In this document: piece by piece, positions 46,381 to 54,719 of the stretch
How positions within the stretch are numbered: the stretch's first letter is position 1
Layout of the letters: the number at the start of each line of letters is the position of its first letter
DNA from: Chloroflexi bacterium bin20
Lineage (GTDB): Bacteria > Chloroflexota > Anaerolineae > Aggregatilineales > Phototrophicaceae
Length of the DNA: 64,000 bases
Assembly: GCA_002238485.1 (NCBI GenBank)
Contig: MPMG01000001.1
Coordinates: 682,001-746,000 of the forward strand
Reading direction: 5' to 3'
Notes under the pieces: generated by a model
What the model saw: the letters and a program-made list of their open reading frames with translations, nothing else
Databases searched by the model: none
What the model was told of the DNA's origin: nothing
Position numbers and translations under genes: made by a program

Positions 46381-46659
46381 TCAGCGTCGCGTCACCGGCG
46401 TTGACGGCTGCGAGGTTAGCAAGTGCGCGAAGACCAGCAGCGCGAATGCCGCCACGGTCGCAGGCAGCAGATGTATTGTGCCGATTCGCAAGATGTCGAG
46501 TTGGAGGCTGCCGCCGATATATTGCCCCAGCAAAAAACCAACCCAGCTGATGACGACGAAGAGAACCAGCCGGCGCGCGTCGCCGCCCGTCACAACATGG
46601 AATGCCAGCCCATACATGGTGGCGATGATACAGGCAAATGCGAATACGGGGTTGGGCAT
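46381..46659 (-). CDS. Small three-helix membrane protein
   Basis: A 92-residue protein with helices at about 4-22, 30-48 and 60-82. No family recognised. Its stop is 3 bases before the next start, suggesting it heads the operon that continues to 45660. It diverges from the SRPBCC gene. Confidence 0.55.
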   Translation of the reverse strand: MPNPVFAFACIIATMYGLAFHVVTGGDARRLVLFVVISWVGFLLGQYIGGSLQLDILRIGTIHLLPATVAAFALLVFAHLLTSQPSTPVTRR

Positions 46660-46747
46660 GGTGTTTGCACTTCGCGCGTCAATTGGTAAAATCTTTGGTT
46701 AGTGTAACATAGAATCCAGTGCTAGTCATACTGCAGCGGCTCTGCCC

Positions 46748-47845
46748 ATGAACCTCATCGATCTGGAGATTTTGATCCCCGCTTCGCCAGAGTTTATCTG
46801 GCGCTTCTTGGGCGATTTGCAGCAGATCCCCCGCTGGCAAAAAAATGCGGAGGCTGTCACATTCTTGTCGACGCAACACGAAGGGCGTGGCACGCGCTGG
46901 CGGCAGTCGATGCGCAGCGGACCCGACCGCGTTGTCGAGGTGAGCGCCTGGTACGAAACGCTAGGATACACGTATCAGGTGGTTGATGGCGCGGTATATG
47001 GCAAAAATCAGGGTCATATCAAGCTGCGCGAAGTGCCCGAAGGCACCCTGGTTCGTTGGACATTCCAATACGAGCCGGGCGGCGTGCTGGGCGGATTGCG
47101 CAATGCAGTCGGGCTGAAAGGCAGCATTAGCAGCCAGATCCAAGCCAGCCTGCGCAACCTGCATGAGCTAATCGGTCAGCAGTCGGGCGGCATCTCTACA
47201 CACGAAGCCAAAGCGACCATGAAAGAAGCGCCCGATGTCAGCGAACGTTCCAGTTATGAGCCGCGACATCCCTCATCGTATCAGGATGCCATTCAGGACG
47301 ACGCGGCGACCGATGTCTTCAGCGCGGATGGCGAGAATCCTTTTGCTTTTGATTACGATATGGCGCCTATCCCGGCTAGCGAAGAGGGCGATACCAAGCC
47401 GAATCCGGTCGCGCTGGCGGGATTGAGCAGTCTGACCGACGAGGTGAGGCTGGATGATACGCAGCCAATAGATATCGCTGTGCCAGTCACCGATCCGCCG
47501 CCAATTGCCGCCAAGGAAACGCCTCGCCCGCCTGCACAGAAGCCACCTGAACCAGCGCCAGCGACGGCGCCACGCCGCAAAGACATCGATGCCGCCAGTA
47601 TGAGCGTCTTCGAGATCTTCGGCTTGCAGAGGCCCAGCAAGGCGCTGCTGGCGCCAGAGCCGACGGCGCAATCCACAAACGATGACAAACGCAAGGGCGA
47701 TGGAGCGCAACAGATTCCCGCTGATGAAATAGCTGCCGAAACCCCAGCCGCAACGCTGCATTCTGATTCAGGAACCAACTGGCGCGCTGTCACTGGCGCT
47801 CGCCGCGCCGCACGCCGCCGGGCTATTCTTGTGCGTCCTCAATAA
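46748..47845 (+). CDS. SRPBCC-domain protein with long disordered tail
   Basis: A 365-residue protein. Residues 1-140 are an SRPBCC (polyketide cyclase/START-like) lipid- or ligand-binding domain: MNLIDLEILIPASPEFIW, FLGDLQQIPRWQ, and WTFQYEPGG. Residues 150-365 are Pro/Ala/Glu/Asp-rich and probably disordered, ending in a basic ARRAARRRAI stretch. This long tail is unusual for the family. A tRNA terminator on the other strand follows. Confidence 0.75.
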   Translation: MNLIDLEILIPASPEFIWRFLGDLQQIPRWQKNAEAVTFLSTQHEGRGTRWRQSMRSGPDRVVEVSAWYETLGYTYQVVDGAVYGKNQGHIKLREVPEGTLVRWTFQYEPGGVLGGLRNAVGLKGSISSQIQASLRNLHELIGQQSGGISTHEAKATMKEAPDVSERSSYEPRHPSSYQDAIQDDAATDVFSADGENPFAFDYDMAPIPASEEGDTKPNPVALAGLSSLTDEVRLDDTQPIDIAVPVTDPPPIAAKETPRPPAQKPPEPAPATAPRRKDIDAASMSVFEIFGLQRPSKALLAPEPTAQSTNDDKRKGDGAQQIPADEIAAETPAATLHSDSGTNWRAVTGARRAARRRAILVRPQ

Positions 47846-47860
47846 GACGAGCTCCCCGGG

Positions 47861-47888
47861 AAAGAAAAACGCCCACAGAAAGTGGACG
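47861..47888 (-). terminator. Rho-independent terminator after tRNA-His
   Basis: On the minus strand CGTCCAC, a TTTCT loop and GTGGGCG form a 7-pair stem followed by TTTTTCTTT. It begins 7 bases after the tRNA 3' end. Confidence 0.85.
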
Positions 47889-47894
47889 CTGCTG

Positions 47895-47967
47895 GGTGGA
47901 TGAAGGGACTTGAACCCTCAACCGCCTGAACCACAATCAGGTGCTCTGCCGTTGAGCTACATCCACC
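47895..47967 (-). tRNA. tRNA-His (anticodon GTG)
   Basis: Minus-strand cloverleaf. The acceptor stem GTGGATG pairs with CATCCAC; the extra G at -1 faces a C at 73, the identity element of tRNA-His. D stem GCTC/GAGC, anticodon arm CCTGA-TTGTGGT-TCAGG with anticodon GTG, T arm GAGGG-TTCAAGT-CCCTT. CCA is not encoded. It lies 24 bases beyond the last protein gene of the suf transcript and has its own terminator. Confidence 0.97.
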
Positions 47968-47991
47968 ATATTCGCTGGTATACTATCCGAT

Positions 47992-48660
47992 TTACTGTGC
48001 AAAATCCAGTATGGGCTTGTGCGGTTTCGTCAAAATAATCAACTGTGCCGAACTGCCCGCCAGCTCGACGAAAGGCGCTTCTGCCATTAGTCCATCTTCG
48101 CCGAAGTAGCCGCGCAAGTCGCTGCCGCTGGGGAGTTGATCAGCCTGCCCGGTCAACCGATACAAGAGACGGATCAAGCTGCGCAGCGGTCCGCGCCCGT
48201 CCAGCTCGCCAGCCACTACGATGCATACAGAGGCGCCAGGCCGCAAGACACGCTGCAACTCGGAGAGCGTCTGACGATGGAAAATGAAGGCGGTGGGAAA
48301 AGTGCAGACAACTGCCGCTATCGCCTCGGTTGGCAGAGGCAAACGCGAGGCATCGCCACGAACGAGATTGTCACGCAACCCAAGGCGTCGCAATTTTTTC
48401 TGCGCCAGTCTGTTCATGGTTGGCGACAAATCCAGCGCCAGACTATGATAGCCAGCATGTTGCAAGTCGATTTGCATGTCGCCTGTGCCATGCGCCAATT
48501 CCAGCACAAGGCCAGCATCGGGCAGCGGCAGGAATCGCATCGCGCTGCGTTGCCAAGCCCGCCAGTTCCCCAGCGAGATCGCCCGACTGATAGGATCGTA
48601 GCTGAAAGCGCATTGGTTGTAGAGCAAGTGGAAGCCGAAACGCCAAAGCCGATTCAGCAT
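47992..48660 (-). CDS. Class I SAM-dependent methyltransferase (UbiE-like)
   Basis: A 222-residue protein with SAM motif I LELAHGTGDMQI near residue 52, LALDLSP as acidic strand 2, and VVCTFPTAF/VLRPGASVCIVV later. The N-terminus (FHLLYNQCAFSYDPISRA) resembles UbiE/Coq5-like enzymes; the substrate is unknown. ATG at 48660 overlaps the GDPD stop by 7 bases, so I prefer it to a frame open further upstream. Confidence 0.8.
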   Translation of the reverse strand: MLNRLWRFGFHLLYNQCAFSYDPISRAISLGNWRAWQRSAMRFLPLPDAGLVLELAHGTGDMQIDLQHAGYHSLALDLSPTMNRLAQKKLRRLGLRDNLVRGDASRLPLPTEAIAAVVCTFPTAFIFHRQTLSELQRVLRPGASVCIVVAGELDGRGPLRSLIRLLYRLTGQADQLPSGSDLRGYFGEDGLMAEAPFVELAGSSAQLIILTKPHKPILDFAQ

Positions 48661-49409
48661 TGTTGGAGCGCTGCAACGATCTCCGCTGGATGGTCGGTGA
48701 TGATACCGTTGACACCCAGCGATGCCAGCTGGCATGCGCGCAGGGGATCGTTGACTGTCCAGACATTGACCAGGCAGCCCGATTCGCGCACCCGGCGCAT
48801 ATACCCGACATCGACAAATTCGTGCCAGGGGTGCAAGGCAGCGTAAAATCGGTTTGCGCGATTCGCATCCAGCCGCGCATCGTCTGCAGCCTGGAACAGG
48901 AGGAGGCCCAACGGCACATTTGTGAGTAGTCGCAGGCGGCGTAGAACACCCGCATCAAAAGATGAAAGCAGCACGCGCGCTTCCATTTGGTGATGGCGAA
49001 TGCAATCGGCGACCGCGTTTTCAATGCCCGGCGCGCGGGACTTGATTTCCACATTGACAAACAATCTGTCTCCGACTGCTGCGAAGACTTCCTCCAGCGT
49101 GGGGATGCGTTCGGCGGCGAATTCGGGCGAAAACCAGGCGCCGGCATCCAGTTCTTTGAGTTGCGCCAGGCTCATCTCTTCCACAGCGCCTTGCCCGTCC
49201 GTAGTTGAGCCGACAGTCGCGTCATGAATCACAGCCAGTTGACGATCGCGCGTCAAATGCACATCCAGCTCGATGCCGTGTGCGCCTTGTTGCGCCGCCA
49301 GTTCAAATGCCGCCAACGTGTTTTGTGGCGCGCTGGCAGACGCGCCGCGATGCCCAAACACCAGCGTTTCCTTCGCTTCCAGCACATCTAGCAGGTTTTC
49401 AACGAACAT
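48654..49409 (-). CDS. Glycerophosphodiester phosphodiesterase, PENT glutamate replaced
   Basis: A 251-residue TIM-barrel enzyme (GDPD family) that hydrolyses glycerophosphodiesters. Present: GHRGAS, the ELDVHLTRD metal motif, IHDATV and NVEIK. The usual PENT motif reads APQNT here, with CAA for the metal-binding glutamate, which could weaken or change activity. The C-terminus (VNVWTVND, GVNGIITDHP) is intact. Ten bases after the Rieske gene in the suf transcript. Confidence 0.9.
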   Translation of the reverse strand: MFVENLLDVLEAKETLVFGHRGASASAPQNTLAAFELAAQQGAHGIELDVHLTRDRQLAVIHDATVGSTTDGQGAVEEMSLAQLKELDAGAWFSPEFAAERIPTLEEVFAAVGDRLFVNVEIKSRAPGIENAVADCIRHHQMEARVLLSSFDAGVLRRLRLLTNVPLGLLLFQAADDARLDANRANRFYAALHPWHEFVDVGYMRRVRESGCLVNVWTVNDPLRACQLASLGVNGIITDHPAEIVAALQQC

Positions 49410-49418
49410 GGCCGTCCC

Positions 49419-49745
49419 CTATACAAGAATCTCTATGTTGGCGTCATGGATGCGCGCTTCGTACCAGGGCACATCAATTTCGGCGGGGCTGCGCGTGGCT
49501 CTGCCACTGCGAATGTCAAAGCGACCGCCATGCCGCGGGCATTCGATTTCGTAGTCGGCTAGTTTGCTGGGTCTGTCGTCGCGGTCAAAGGCGAGCGTAT
49601 TGCCATCGTGCGTGCACAGGTCTTCAATGGCATAGATCTTGCCACCGACATTGAATATGGCGATCCAGCGATTGTCGACGCCGAATACCTCGCGCTGTCC
49701 GGGCGCAATCTCACTTGCCGCGCAAAGCGTAATCCATTTCCCCAT
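49419..49745 (-). CDS. Rieske [2Fe-2S] ferredoxin-like protein
   Basis: A 108-residue stand-alone Rieske domain: C44-x-H46 in CTHDG and C69-x2-H72 in CPRHGG bind the cluster. The size fits ferredoxins of dioxygenases or NirD-type proteins. Embedded in the suf operon with a one-base overlap to sufU, it may be an assembly electron donor or simply a client. Confidence 0.9.
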   Translation of the reverse strand: MGKWITLCAASEIAPGQREVFGVDNRWIAIFNVGGKIYAIEDLCTHDGNTLAFDRDDRPSKLADYEIECPRHGGRFDIRSGRATRSPAEIDVPWYEARIHDANIEILV

Positions 49746-50149
49746 CAGGAATCCTCAATCAATGACCATTCTTCGCTGCCGGTCGTACCAAATGCGCCCA
49801 CCACCAGCACCTTCAGCGGTAGCAAGGCGCACTTGACCCTGTTGATGCTCAAGGGCAAGGCAATCGTATCCAGCAGCAGCTGTTTGTCTATGCGGCGCGC
49901 CTCGTCCAGCGGCGTTCCCAGCAGTTCCTCGCCGAACATGGAGGCAGATGCTTGGCTGATCGCGCAGCCTTCGCCATCCCAGCCGACCGCGCTGATGCAA
50001 CCAGCTTCGTCCAGCGTCAGCGTCAAACGCAGACGGTCGCCACACAGCGGATTAGACTCTTCGTGGTCGAAGTCGTTGGGCTGCAGCAACCCCCAGTTGC
50101 GCCGGTTGCGGGCGTGGTCGAGGATGAGTTCGCGAGCCAGGTCGTCCAC
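49745..50149 (-). CDS. sufU: Fe-S assembly scaffold / sulfur-transfer protein SufU
   Basis: A 134-residue IscU/SufU-fold protein. Metal and sulfur ligands are C36 and D38 (NPLCGD), C62 (GEGCAIS) and C107 (RVKCALLP), the SufU set. In Gram-positive systems SufU takes sulfur from SufS and passes it to SufBCD; no SufS is in this operon. Six bases after sufD. Confidence 0.92.
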   Translation of the reverse strand: MDDLARELILDHARNRRNWGLLQPNDFDHEESNPLCGDRLRLTLTLDEAGCISAVGWDGEGCAISQASASMFGEELLGTPLDEARRIDKQLLLDTIALPLSINRVKCALLPLKVLVVGAFGTTGSEEWSLIEDS

Positions 50150-50154
50150 AGCAA

Positions 50155-51489
50155 TCAGCCGATGATTTTGGCTTCGATCTCGTCCATCAGTCGTTGGCGA
50201 ACGCGCTCGAAAGGCACGCGCTGCAGCAGCTCGTCGAAGAATCCCTCGATGATCATCAGCTGGGCTTGCGGACGGGTGATGCCGCGGCTCATCAGGTAAT
50301 AGATGGGTTCATCTTCCAATGTGCCAAAGGTGGCGGCGTGCGAACAAGCCACATCATCGGCTTCAATCTCCAAGCCTGGGATGCTGTCCATGCGCGCGCT
50401 GTCGCTGAGCATCAGGTTGCGACAGACCTGATAGCCATCAATGCGCTGCATCTGCGGCAGAGACTTGATCATGCCTTGCCACAAAGTGCGGGCATTGTCG
50501 CGGGCCGCGCCTTTGAAGAGCAGATCGGTATAGGTCAGCGGCGCATTGTGATTCTGCTGCGTATCCAGGTCGAAGAATTGGTCGTGGTCGGCGAAAAAGA
50601 AGCCGCTCACGCGCGCAATCGCTCCCGCGCCCACGGCATCCACCTCAATGAAGGCTTTGGTCAGGCGGCTGCCCATGACGCCATTCACCCAATCCAACTG
50701 GGCATCGCGCCCGACTATGCCGCGCTGATGGCTGAATTCAAAGGTCTCGCGATTCCAGTCTTGCAGCGATACATAGCGCAAGTTTCCCGCCGCGCCGACG
50801 ATCAGCTCGGTCGCGCCGATGTAGGCCGATTGCCGCGCTTGGTCATCCGATGCGTATTCGACTTGCATGGTGGCTTGGGCATTTTCTTCCAGCACGACCA
50901 GCACATGACCCAGCGCCGTGCCGGCCGCGGTGTTGAAGCAGACGACATGCAGGGGCAACTCGGCGACGATGTTGCGCGGTACATGCACAACGACGCCATA
51001 ATCCCAAAGCGCTGCGTGCAACGCCGCGAACTTGCCATCGGCTGGCTGCACAGCCCGCGTCATCAGATGCTGCTCGACCAGCGCCTCGTGTTCCGTTACA
51101 GCGCTGCGCAAGTCCGTGAAGACCACGCCCTGCCGCGCCAAATCGTCCGCCAGCTGATAATGCACAACCTTTCCATCGACAAAGACCAGCAAGCCGCCTT
51201 GTTCATCGCCAGTCAGCGGTTCGAGGTTCTTGGCTGGCACGGCAGCGGCTGTCGCGCCATTGGCTTGCACGATACGCTCGGCTTCATCCCAACGTATGTG
51301 CCGATAGTCCGTGCGTCGCCACTCTTCTTCCAGGTAGGGCATGGGCGTCGATTCGTAGGTCTGCCATGCCTCCAGCCGCCGCTCTCGCAGCCAGGCCGGC
51401 TCGTCGTTCGACTTGCTGAGCGCATCGACCTGCGCGCGCGAATAATTTGGCGCTTGTGGGGTGGACGAACGCCTGCGTACAACTGCCAC
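50155..51489 (-). CDS. sufD: Fe-S assembly protein SufD
   Basis: A 444-residue SufB/D beta-helix protein, partner of SufB and SufC. PAWLRERRLEAWQTYESTPMP is the N-terminal helical part (first 20 residues quoted less one), and LEIEADDVACSHAATFGTL with YYLMSRGI the conserved C-terminus. I start at GTG 51489 (VAVVRRRSSTPQ) with GGAGA 6 bases upstream; the open frame extends over 140 codons further but enters the intergenic repeats. Confidence 0.93.
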   Translation of the reverse strand: MAVVRRRSSTPQAPNYSRAQVDALSKSNDEPAWLRERRLEAWQTYESTPMPYLEEEWRRTDYRHIRWDEAERIVQANGATAAAVPAKNLEPLTGDEQGGLLVFVDGKVVHYQLADDLARQGVVFTDLRSAVTEHEALVEQHLMTRAVQPADGKFAALHAALWDYGVVVHVPRNIVAELPLHVVCFNTAAGTALGHVLVVLEENAQATMQVEYASDDQARQSAYIGATELIVGAAGNLRYVSLQDWNRETFEFSHQRGIVGRDAQLDWVNGVMGSRLTKAFIEVDAVGAGAIARVSGFFFADHDQFFDLDTQQNHNAPLTYTDLLFKGAARDNARTLWQGMIKSLPQMQRIDGYQVCRNLMLSDSARMDSIPGLEIEADDVACSHAATFGTLEDEPIYYLMSRGITRPQAQLMIIEGFFDELLQRVPFERVRQRLMDEIEAKIIG

Positions 51490-51518
51490 TATATTTCTCC
51501 TGCATTCCGTCTGTTGTA

Positions 51519-51581
51519 GGGGCGGTACTTGCTTCGCCCAGTTGTCATGATGTGTCTCTGATGCGGACGACACGAGTGTCG
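51519..51581. repeat. Palindromic intergenic elements between sufB and sufD
   Basis: GGGCG...CGCCC stem near 51519-51539 and the perfect CGACAC-GA-GTGTCG at 51568-51581, in a 152-base gap of otherwise tight operon spacing. Confidence 0.45.
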
Positions 51582-51641
51582 CCCTTGCGACCTTTGTCCT
51601 GTGTCGGGATTCGCGCCATTGAGTTCTTATGCGTCGGCGAG

Positions 51642-53090
51642 CTAGCCGATCGAGCCTTCCAGCTGGATCTGGATCAAGCGATTCAGCTCCAGCGCATATT
51701 CCATGGGCAGCTCCTTGACGAGCGGCTCCAGGAAGCCATTGACGATCATGGCATTGGCTTCGTCTTCGCCCATGCCGCGGCTCATCAGATAAAATAACTG
51801 GTCTTCGCCGACCTTGCTGACCGATGCTTCGTGCCCCATGGTGACATCTTTGGCATCGATTTCGATGGTCGGATAGGTGTCGGAGCGACTGAAATCGTCC
51901 AGCAGCAAGGCATCGCAAACGACATTGCTTTTGCTGCTGCGCGCGGCTTCGTCAATTTTCAGCAACCCGCGATAGCTGGCGCGTCCGCCGTCTTTGCTGA
52001 TGGACTTGCTGATGATTTGGCTGGTGGTATTGGGCGCGAGGTGGGTGATCTTTGCGCCGGCGTCCTGGTGCTGCCCGTTGCCAGCAAAGGCGATCGAGAG
52101 CACTTCGCCATGCGCGCCGTCGCCCCGCAAGATTACAGCCGGGTATTTCATGGTCAGGCGGCTGCCCAGATTGCCATCAACCCACTCCATGGTGGCGTCT
52201 TCTTCGGCGATAGCGCGCTTGGTCACCAGGTTGTAGACATTGTTTGACCAATTCTGAATGGTGGTATAACGGCAGCGCCCACCCTTCTTGACGATGATTT
52301 CGACCACGGCGCTGTGCAGGCTGTCGCTGCTGTAGATGGGCGCGGTGCAGCCTTCGACATAGTGCACATAAGCGCCTTCGTCCACGATGATCAACGTGCG
52401 CTCAAATTGTCCCATATTCTGCGTATTGATGCGGAAGTAGGCTTGCAGCGGCATCTCGACCTGGACGCCGGGCGGGACATAAATGAAGCTGCCGCCAGAC
52501 CACACCGATGTATTCAACGCAGCGAACTTGTTGTCGTTGGAGGGGATGATCGTGCCAAAATATTCTTGCACGATGTCTGGATATTCGCGCAAGCCCGAGT
52601 CCATATCCAGGAAGATGACACCCTGCTCTTCCAGATTCTCCTGGATTTTGTGATAGACCGATTCGCTGTCGTACTGCGCGCTGACCCCATGCAGAAATTT
52701 CTGTTCCGCTTCGGGGATGCCCAGCTTGTCAAAGGTCTCTTTGATTTCGGCGGGAACTTCGTCCCAGTCCTGCTCGGTCTTGTCGGTGGCGCGGACATAG
52801 TAGTAGATGTCGTCATAGTCGATCTGGTTGAGATCGCCACCCCATTGCGGCGTCGGCTTGTCCAAGAAGATATGGTAGGCCTCGACGCGCCGGTCGGTCA
52901 TCCACTGCGGCTCGTCTTTCATCGCGCTGATTTGCCGCACGATATCTTCGTTCACGCCCTTCTGGCTCTTGAACGAGTAATCGACATCGTCATCGTGGAA
53001 GCCGTATTTCTCGGCGTAGCTCAAGCCGACATCTTTGAGGGCTTCTTCTTCGTGCGTCAGCTGTTTCTCGCTCTGGACTACATCAATCAT
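51642..53090 (-). CDS. sufB: Fe-S assembly protein SufB
   Basis: A 482-residue core scaffold. Family features include the N-terminal [58 protein letters not shown] and near the end [12 protein letters not shown] with the scaffold cysteine, then [10 protein letters not shown]. Start at ATG 53090 ([10 protein letters not shown]) behind AGAGGTG, discarding 36 upstream codons. Confidence 0.96.
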   Translation of the reverse strand: MIDVVQSEKQLTHEEEALKDVGLSYAEKYGFHDDDVDYSFKSQKGVNEDIVRQISAMKDEPQWMTDRRVEAYHIFLDKPTPQWGGDLNQIDYDDIYYYVRATDKTEQDWDEVPAEIKETFDKLGIPEAEQKFLHGVSAQYDSESVYHKIQENLEEQGVIFLDMDSGLREYPDIVQEYFGTIIPSNDNKFAALNTSVWSGGSFIYVPPGVQVEMPLQAYFRINTQNMGQFERTLIIVDEGAYVHYVEGCTAPIYSSDSLHSAVVEIIVKKGGRCRYTTIQNWSNNVYNLVTKRAIAEEDATMEWVDGNLGSRLTMKYPAVILRGDGAHGEVLSIAFAGNGQHQDAGAKITHLAPNTTSQIISKSISKDGGRASYRGLLKIDEAARSSKSNVVCDALLLDDFSRSDTYPTIEIDAKDVTMGHEASVSKVGEDQLFYLMSRGMGEDEANAMIVNGFLEPLVKELPMEYALELNRLIQIQLEGSIG

Positions 53091-53115
53091 ATTGCACCTC
53101 TCTTGTGACAGCTCG

Positions 53116-53331
53116 CTACTGCAATAAGTGGATGACCAATGCTGCCATGGCCAATTGAGTGCTAAAAAGGAAGCCGATGACCGCGAGCTGAGTGGCAATC
53201 ATCCACTTGACGAGACGTGTTTCCAGTTGTGCCAGGCCTGCTTTGGTCGCGATGTTGGCCTGTTGGTTTACGAGGCTGGTTAGGCGTCGGTCAAGCGCGA
53301 CAAAGGCTGGGTTTTTCATGTTTGCTTCCAT
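53116..53331 (-). CDS. Small coiled-coil / membrane-anchored protein between sufC and sufB
   Basis: A 71-residue protein. Residues 10-40 are an amphipathic helix ([15 protein letters not shown]...LAQLETRL) and 42-69 a membrane helix. The layout resembles DUF1640/CCDC90-like short anchored coils. GGAGGG lies 4 bases before ATG 53331. It is transcribed within the suf operon, 11 bases after sufC and 25 before sufB; no link to Fe-S assembly is known to me. Confidence 0.65.
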   Translation of the reverse strand: MEANMKNPAFVALDRRLTSLVNQQANIATKAGLAQLETRLVKWMIATQLAVIGFLFSTQLAMAALVIHLLQ

Positions 53332-53342
53332 CGCGCCCTCCG

Positions 53343-54134
53343 TTACGCCGTAGCTGGTTCCAGCGCGGCATGCTCCTCGCGGATCCACTCGTAGCCTTTT
53401 TCTTCGAGCGTCAGCGCCAGCTCGGGCCCGCCGCTTTCTACGATGCGCCCGCCGAACATCACATGCACACGATCTGGCTTGATGTAATTGAGCATGCGCT
53501 GATAGTGAGTGATGACCAGCGCGCCCATGTCTGGGCCCGTCAGCGAATTGACGCCATCGGCAACAATGCGCAGGGCGTCGATATCCAGCCCAGAATCGGT
53601 CTCGTCCAGCACGGCGATGCGCGGCTCGAGCACCGCCATTTGCAAGACTTCGGCCCGTTTCTTTTCGCCGCCACTGAAACCTTCGTTCAGGTAGCGCCCG
53701 GCGAAGGCGTGGTCGATATGCAGCTGCGACATCTTTTGGCGCATCATGCGGGCGAAGCGCGGGATAGGGATGCCTTTGCTTTCGGGGTCGTCGGCTTTCA
53801 TGCGCGCGTTGATGGCATGGCGCAAAAAATTGCCTAACGTTACGCCGGGGATGGCCACGGGATATTGGAAAGCCAGGAACAATCCAGCCCGGCTGCGTTC
53901 GTCCGGCTCCATCTCCAGCACATCTTCGCCATCCAGCAGCACTTGGCCAGCCATAACTTCGTAGGCAGGATTGCCCATCAGCACATTCGCCAACGTGCTC
54001 TTGCCCGATCCATTGGGGCCCATCAGCGCGTGAATCTCGCCCTGTCGTACAACCAGGTCGACGCCGCGCAGAATCGGGCTTTCGTCTCCGTCCACGCAGG
54101 CGTGCAGGTCGCGTATCTCCAGTGTTACACCCAT
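53343..54134 (-). CDS. sufC: Fe-S assembly ATPase SufC
   Basis: A 263-residue ABC-type ATPase energising SufBCD. Walker A GPNGSGKST (39-47), FSGGEKKRAEVLQM signature and the SufC-type Walker B LDETDSGLD. I start at ATG 54134 (MGVTLEIRDLH) behind AGGAGA; the 24 codons upstream lie over the leader repeat. First gene of the suf transcript. Confidence 0.96.
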   Translation of the reverse strand: MGVTLEIRDLHACVDGDESPILRGVDLVVRQGEIHALMGPNGSGKSTLANVLMGNPAYEVMAGQVLLDGEDVLEMEPDERSRAGLFLAFQYPVAIPGVTLGNFLRHAINARMKADDPESKGIPIPRFARMMRQKMSQLHIDHAFAGRYLNEGFSGGEKKRAEVLQMAVLEPRIAVLDETDSGLDIDALRIVADGVNSLTGPDMGALVITHYQRMLNYIKPDRVHVMFGGRIVESGGPELALTLEEKGYEWIREEHAALEPATA

Positions 54135-54167
54135 TCGCGGCAGTTCTCCTCTCGCAGGGGGTTTCAT

Positions 54168-54194
54168 GTCGGTTAAATTGATTTTGTAACCGAC
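54168..54194. promoter_or_regulatory. Perfect 8-base inverted repeat in the suf leader, candidate operator
   Basis: GTCGGTTA (54168-54175), 11-base spacer, TAACCGAC (54187-54194). It begins about 15 bases downstream of the suf -10 box, right after the expected transcription start, a classical repressor or roadblock position. Symmetry suits a dimeric regulator. Confidence 0.65.
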
Positions 54195-54208
54195 TACAAT
54201 TCTCATGC

Positions 54209-54237
54209 AGTGTAGCAGTGTGGCGGCGCATTGTCAA
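54209..54237 (-). promoter_or_regulatory. Promoter of the suf operon
   Basis: Minus strand TTGACA (54237-54232), 17-base spacer, TACACT (54214-54209): a near-consensus housekeeping promoter. Transcription should start near 54202. Confidence 0.75.
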
Positions 54238-54329
54238 TACGGGGACGCAGCGCGGATGCAAGATGCCCGCCATCCCGCGTTAGAAGCGCGTTAGAAGTGG
54301 ATGGGCAGCCATTGCCCTCGGGCGGCAAA

Positions 54330-54358
54330 TTGACAGGGGCGCAGGGCTGTATTATGCT
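54330..54358 (+). promoter_or_regulatory. Promoter of the DUF59/SufT gene
   Basis: TTGACA (54330-54335), 17-base spacer, TATGCT (54353-54358), 36 bases before the start codon. Confidence 0.75.
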
Positions 54359-54393
54359 AGGCGCAATCCGACCGCAGACGAAAGGACCAGCTC

Positions 54394-54714
54394 ATGGAAG
54401 AAAAAAAGGAAAATATGCAACCGGATATTGAAGCGGGACTGTACGAAGCGATGCGAGCGGTGATCGACCCCGAGATTGGCATGAACATCATCGAGCTGGG
54501 CTTGGTGCGAGGCGTGGAATTTGATGACGAGAGCGCCCATGTCAATATGATCATGACAACGCCCTTCTGTCCATATGCCCCGCAATTGCTGGAACAGACC
54601 CGCCGCGCCGCGCAAGAGTACCTGGGCGTGCCCACGACCATCGAGATGGGCATGGAAATGTGGGACCCCAGCATGATGGAAGAAGGCGCTGCCAGCGATT
54701 GGGGGCTCTTCTAG
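54394..54714 (+). CDS. DUF59/MIP18-type Fe-S assembly factor (SufT-like)
   Basis: A 106-residue protein: YEAMRAVIDPEIGMNIIELGLV is the DUF59 signature (quoted in part), with the conserved cysteine in TTPFCPYAPQL. Such proteins assist Fe-S carriage or maturation. It is transcribed divergently from the suf operon from its own promoter. AAAGGA precedes ATG 54394. Confidence 0.92.
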   Translation: MEEKKENMQPDIEAGLYEAMRAVIDPEIGMNIIELGLVRGVEFDDESAHVNMIMTTPFCPYAPQLLEQTRRAAQEYLGVPTTIEMGMEMWDPSMMEEGAASDWGLF

Positions 54715-54719
54715 CCGCA

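Noticed and set aside
50194..51519. 441-codon plus-strand open frame opposite sufD
   Set aside because: sufD is certain on the minus strand; the plus-strand peptide lacks domain features.
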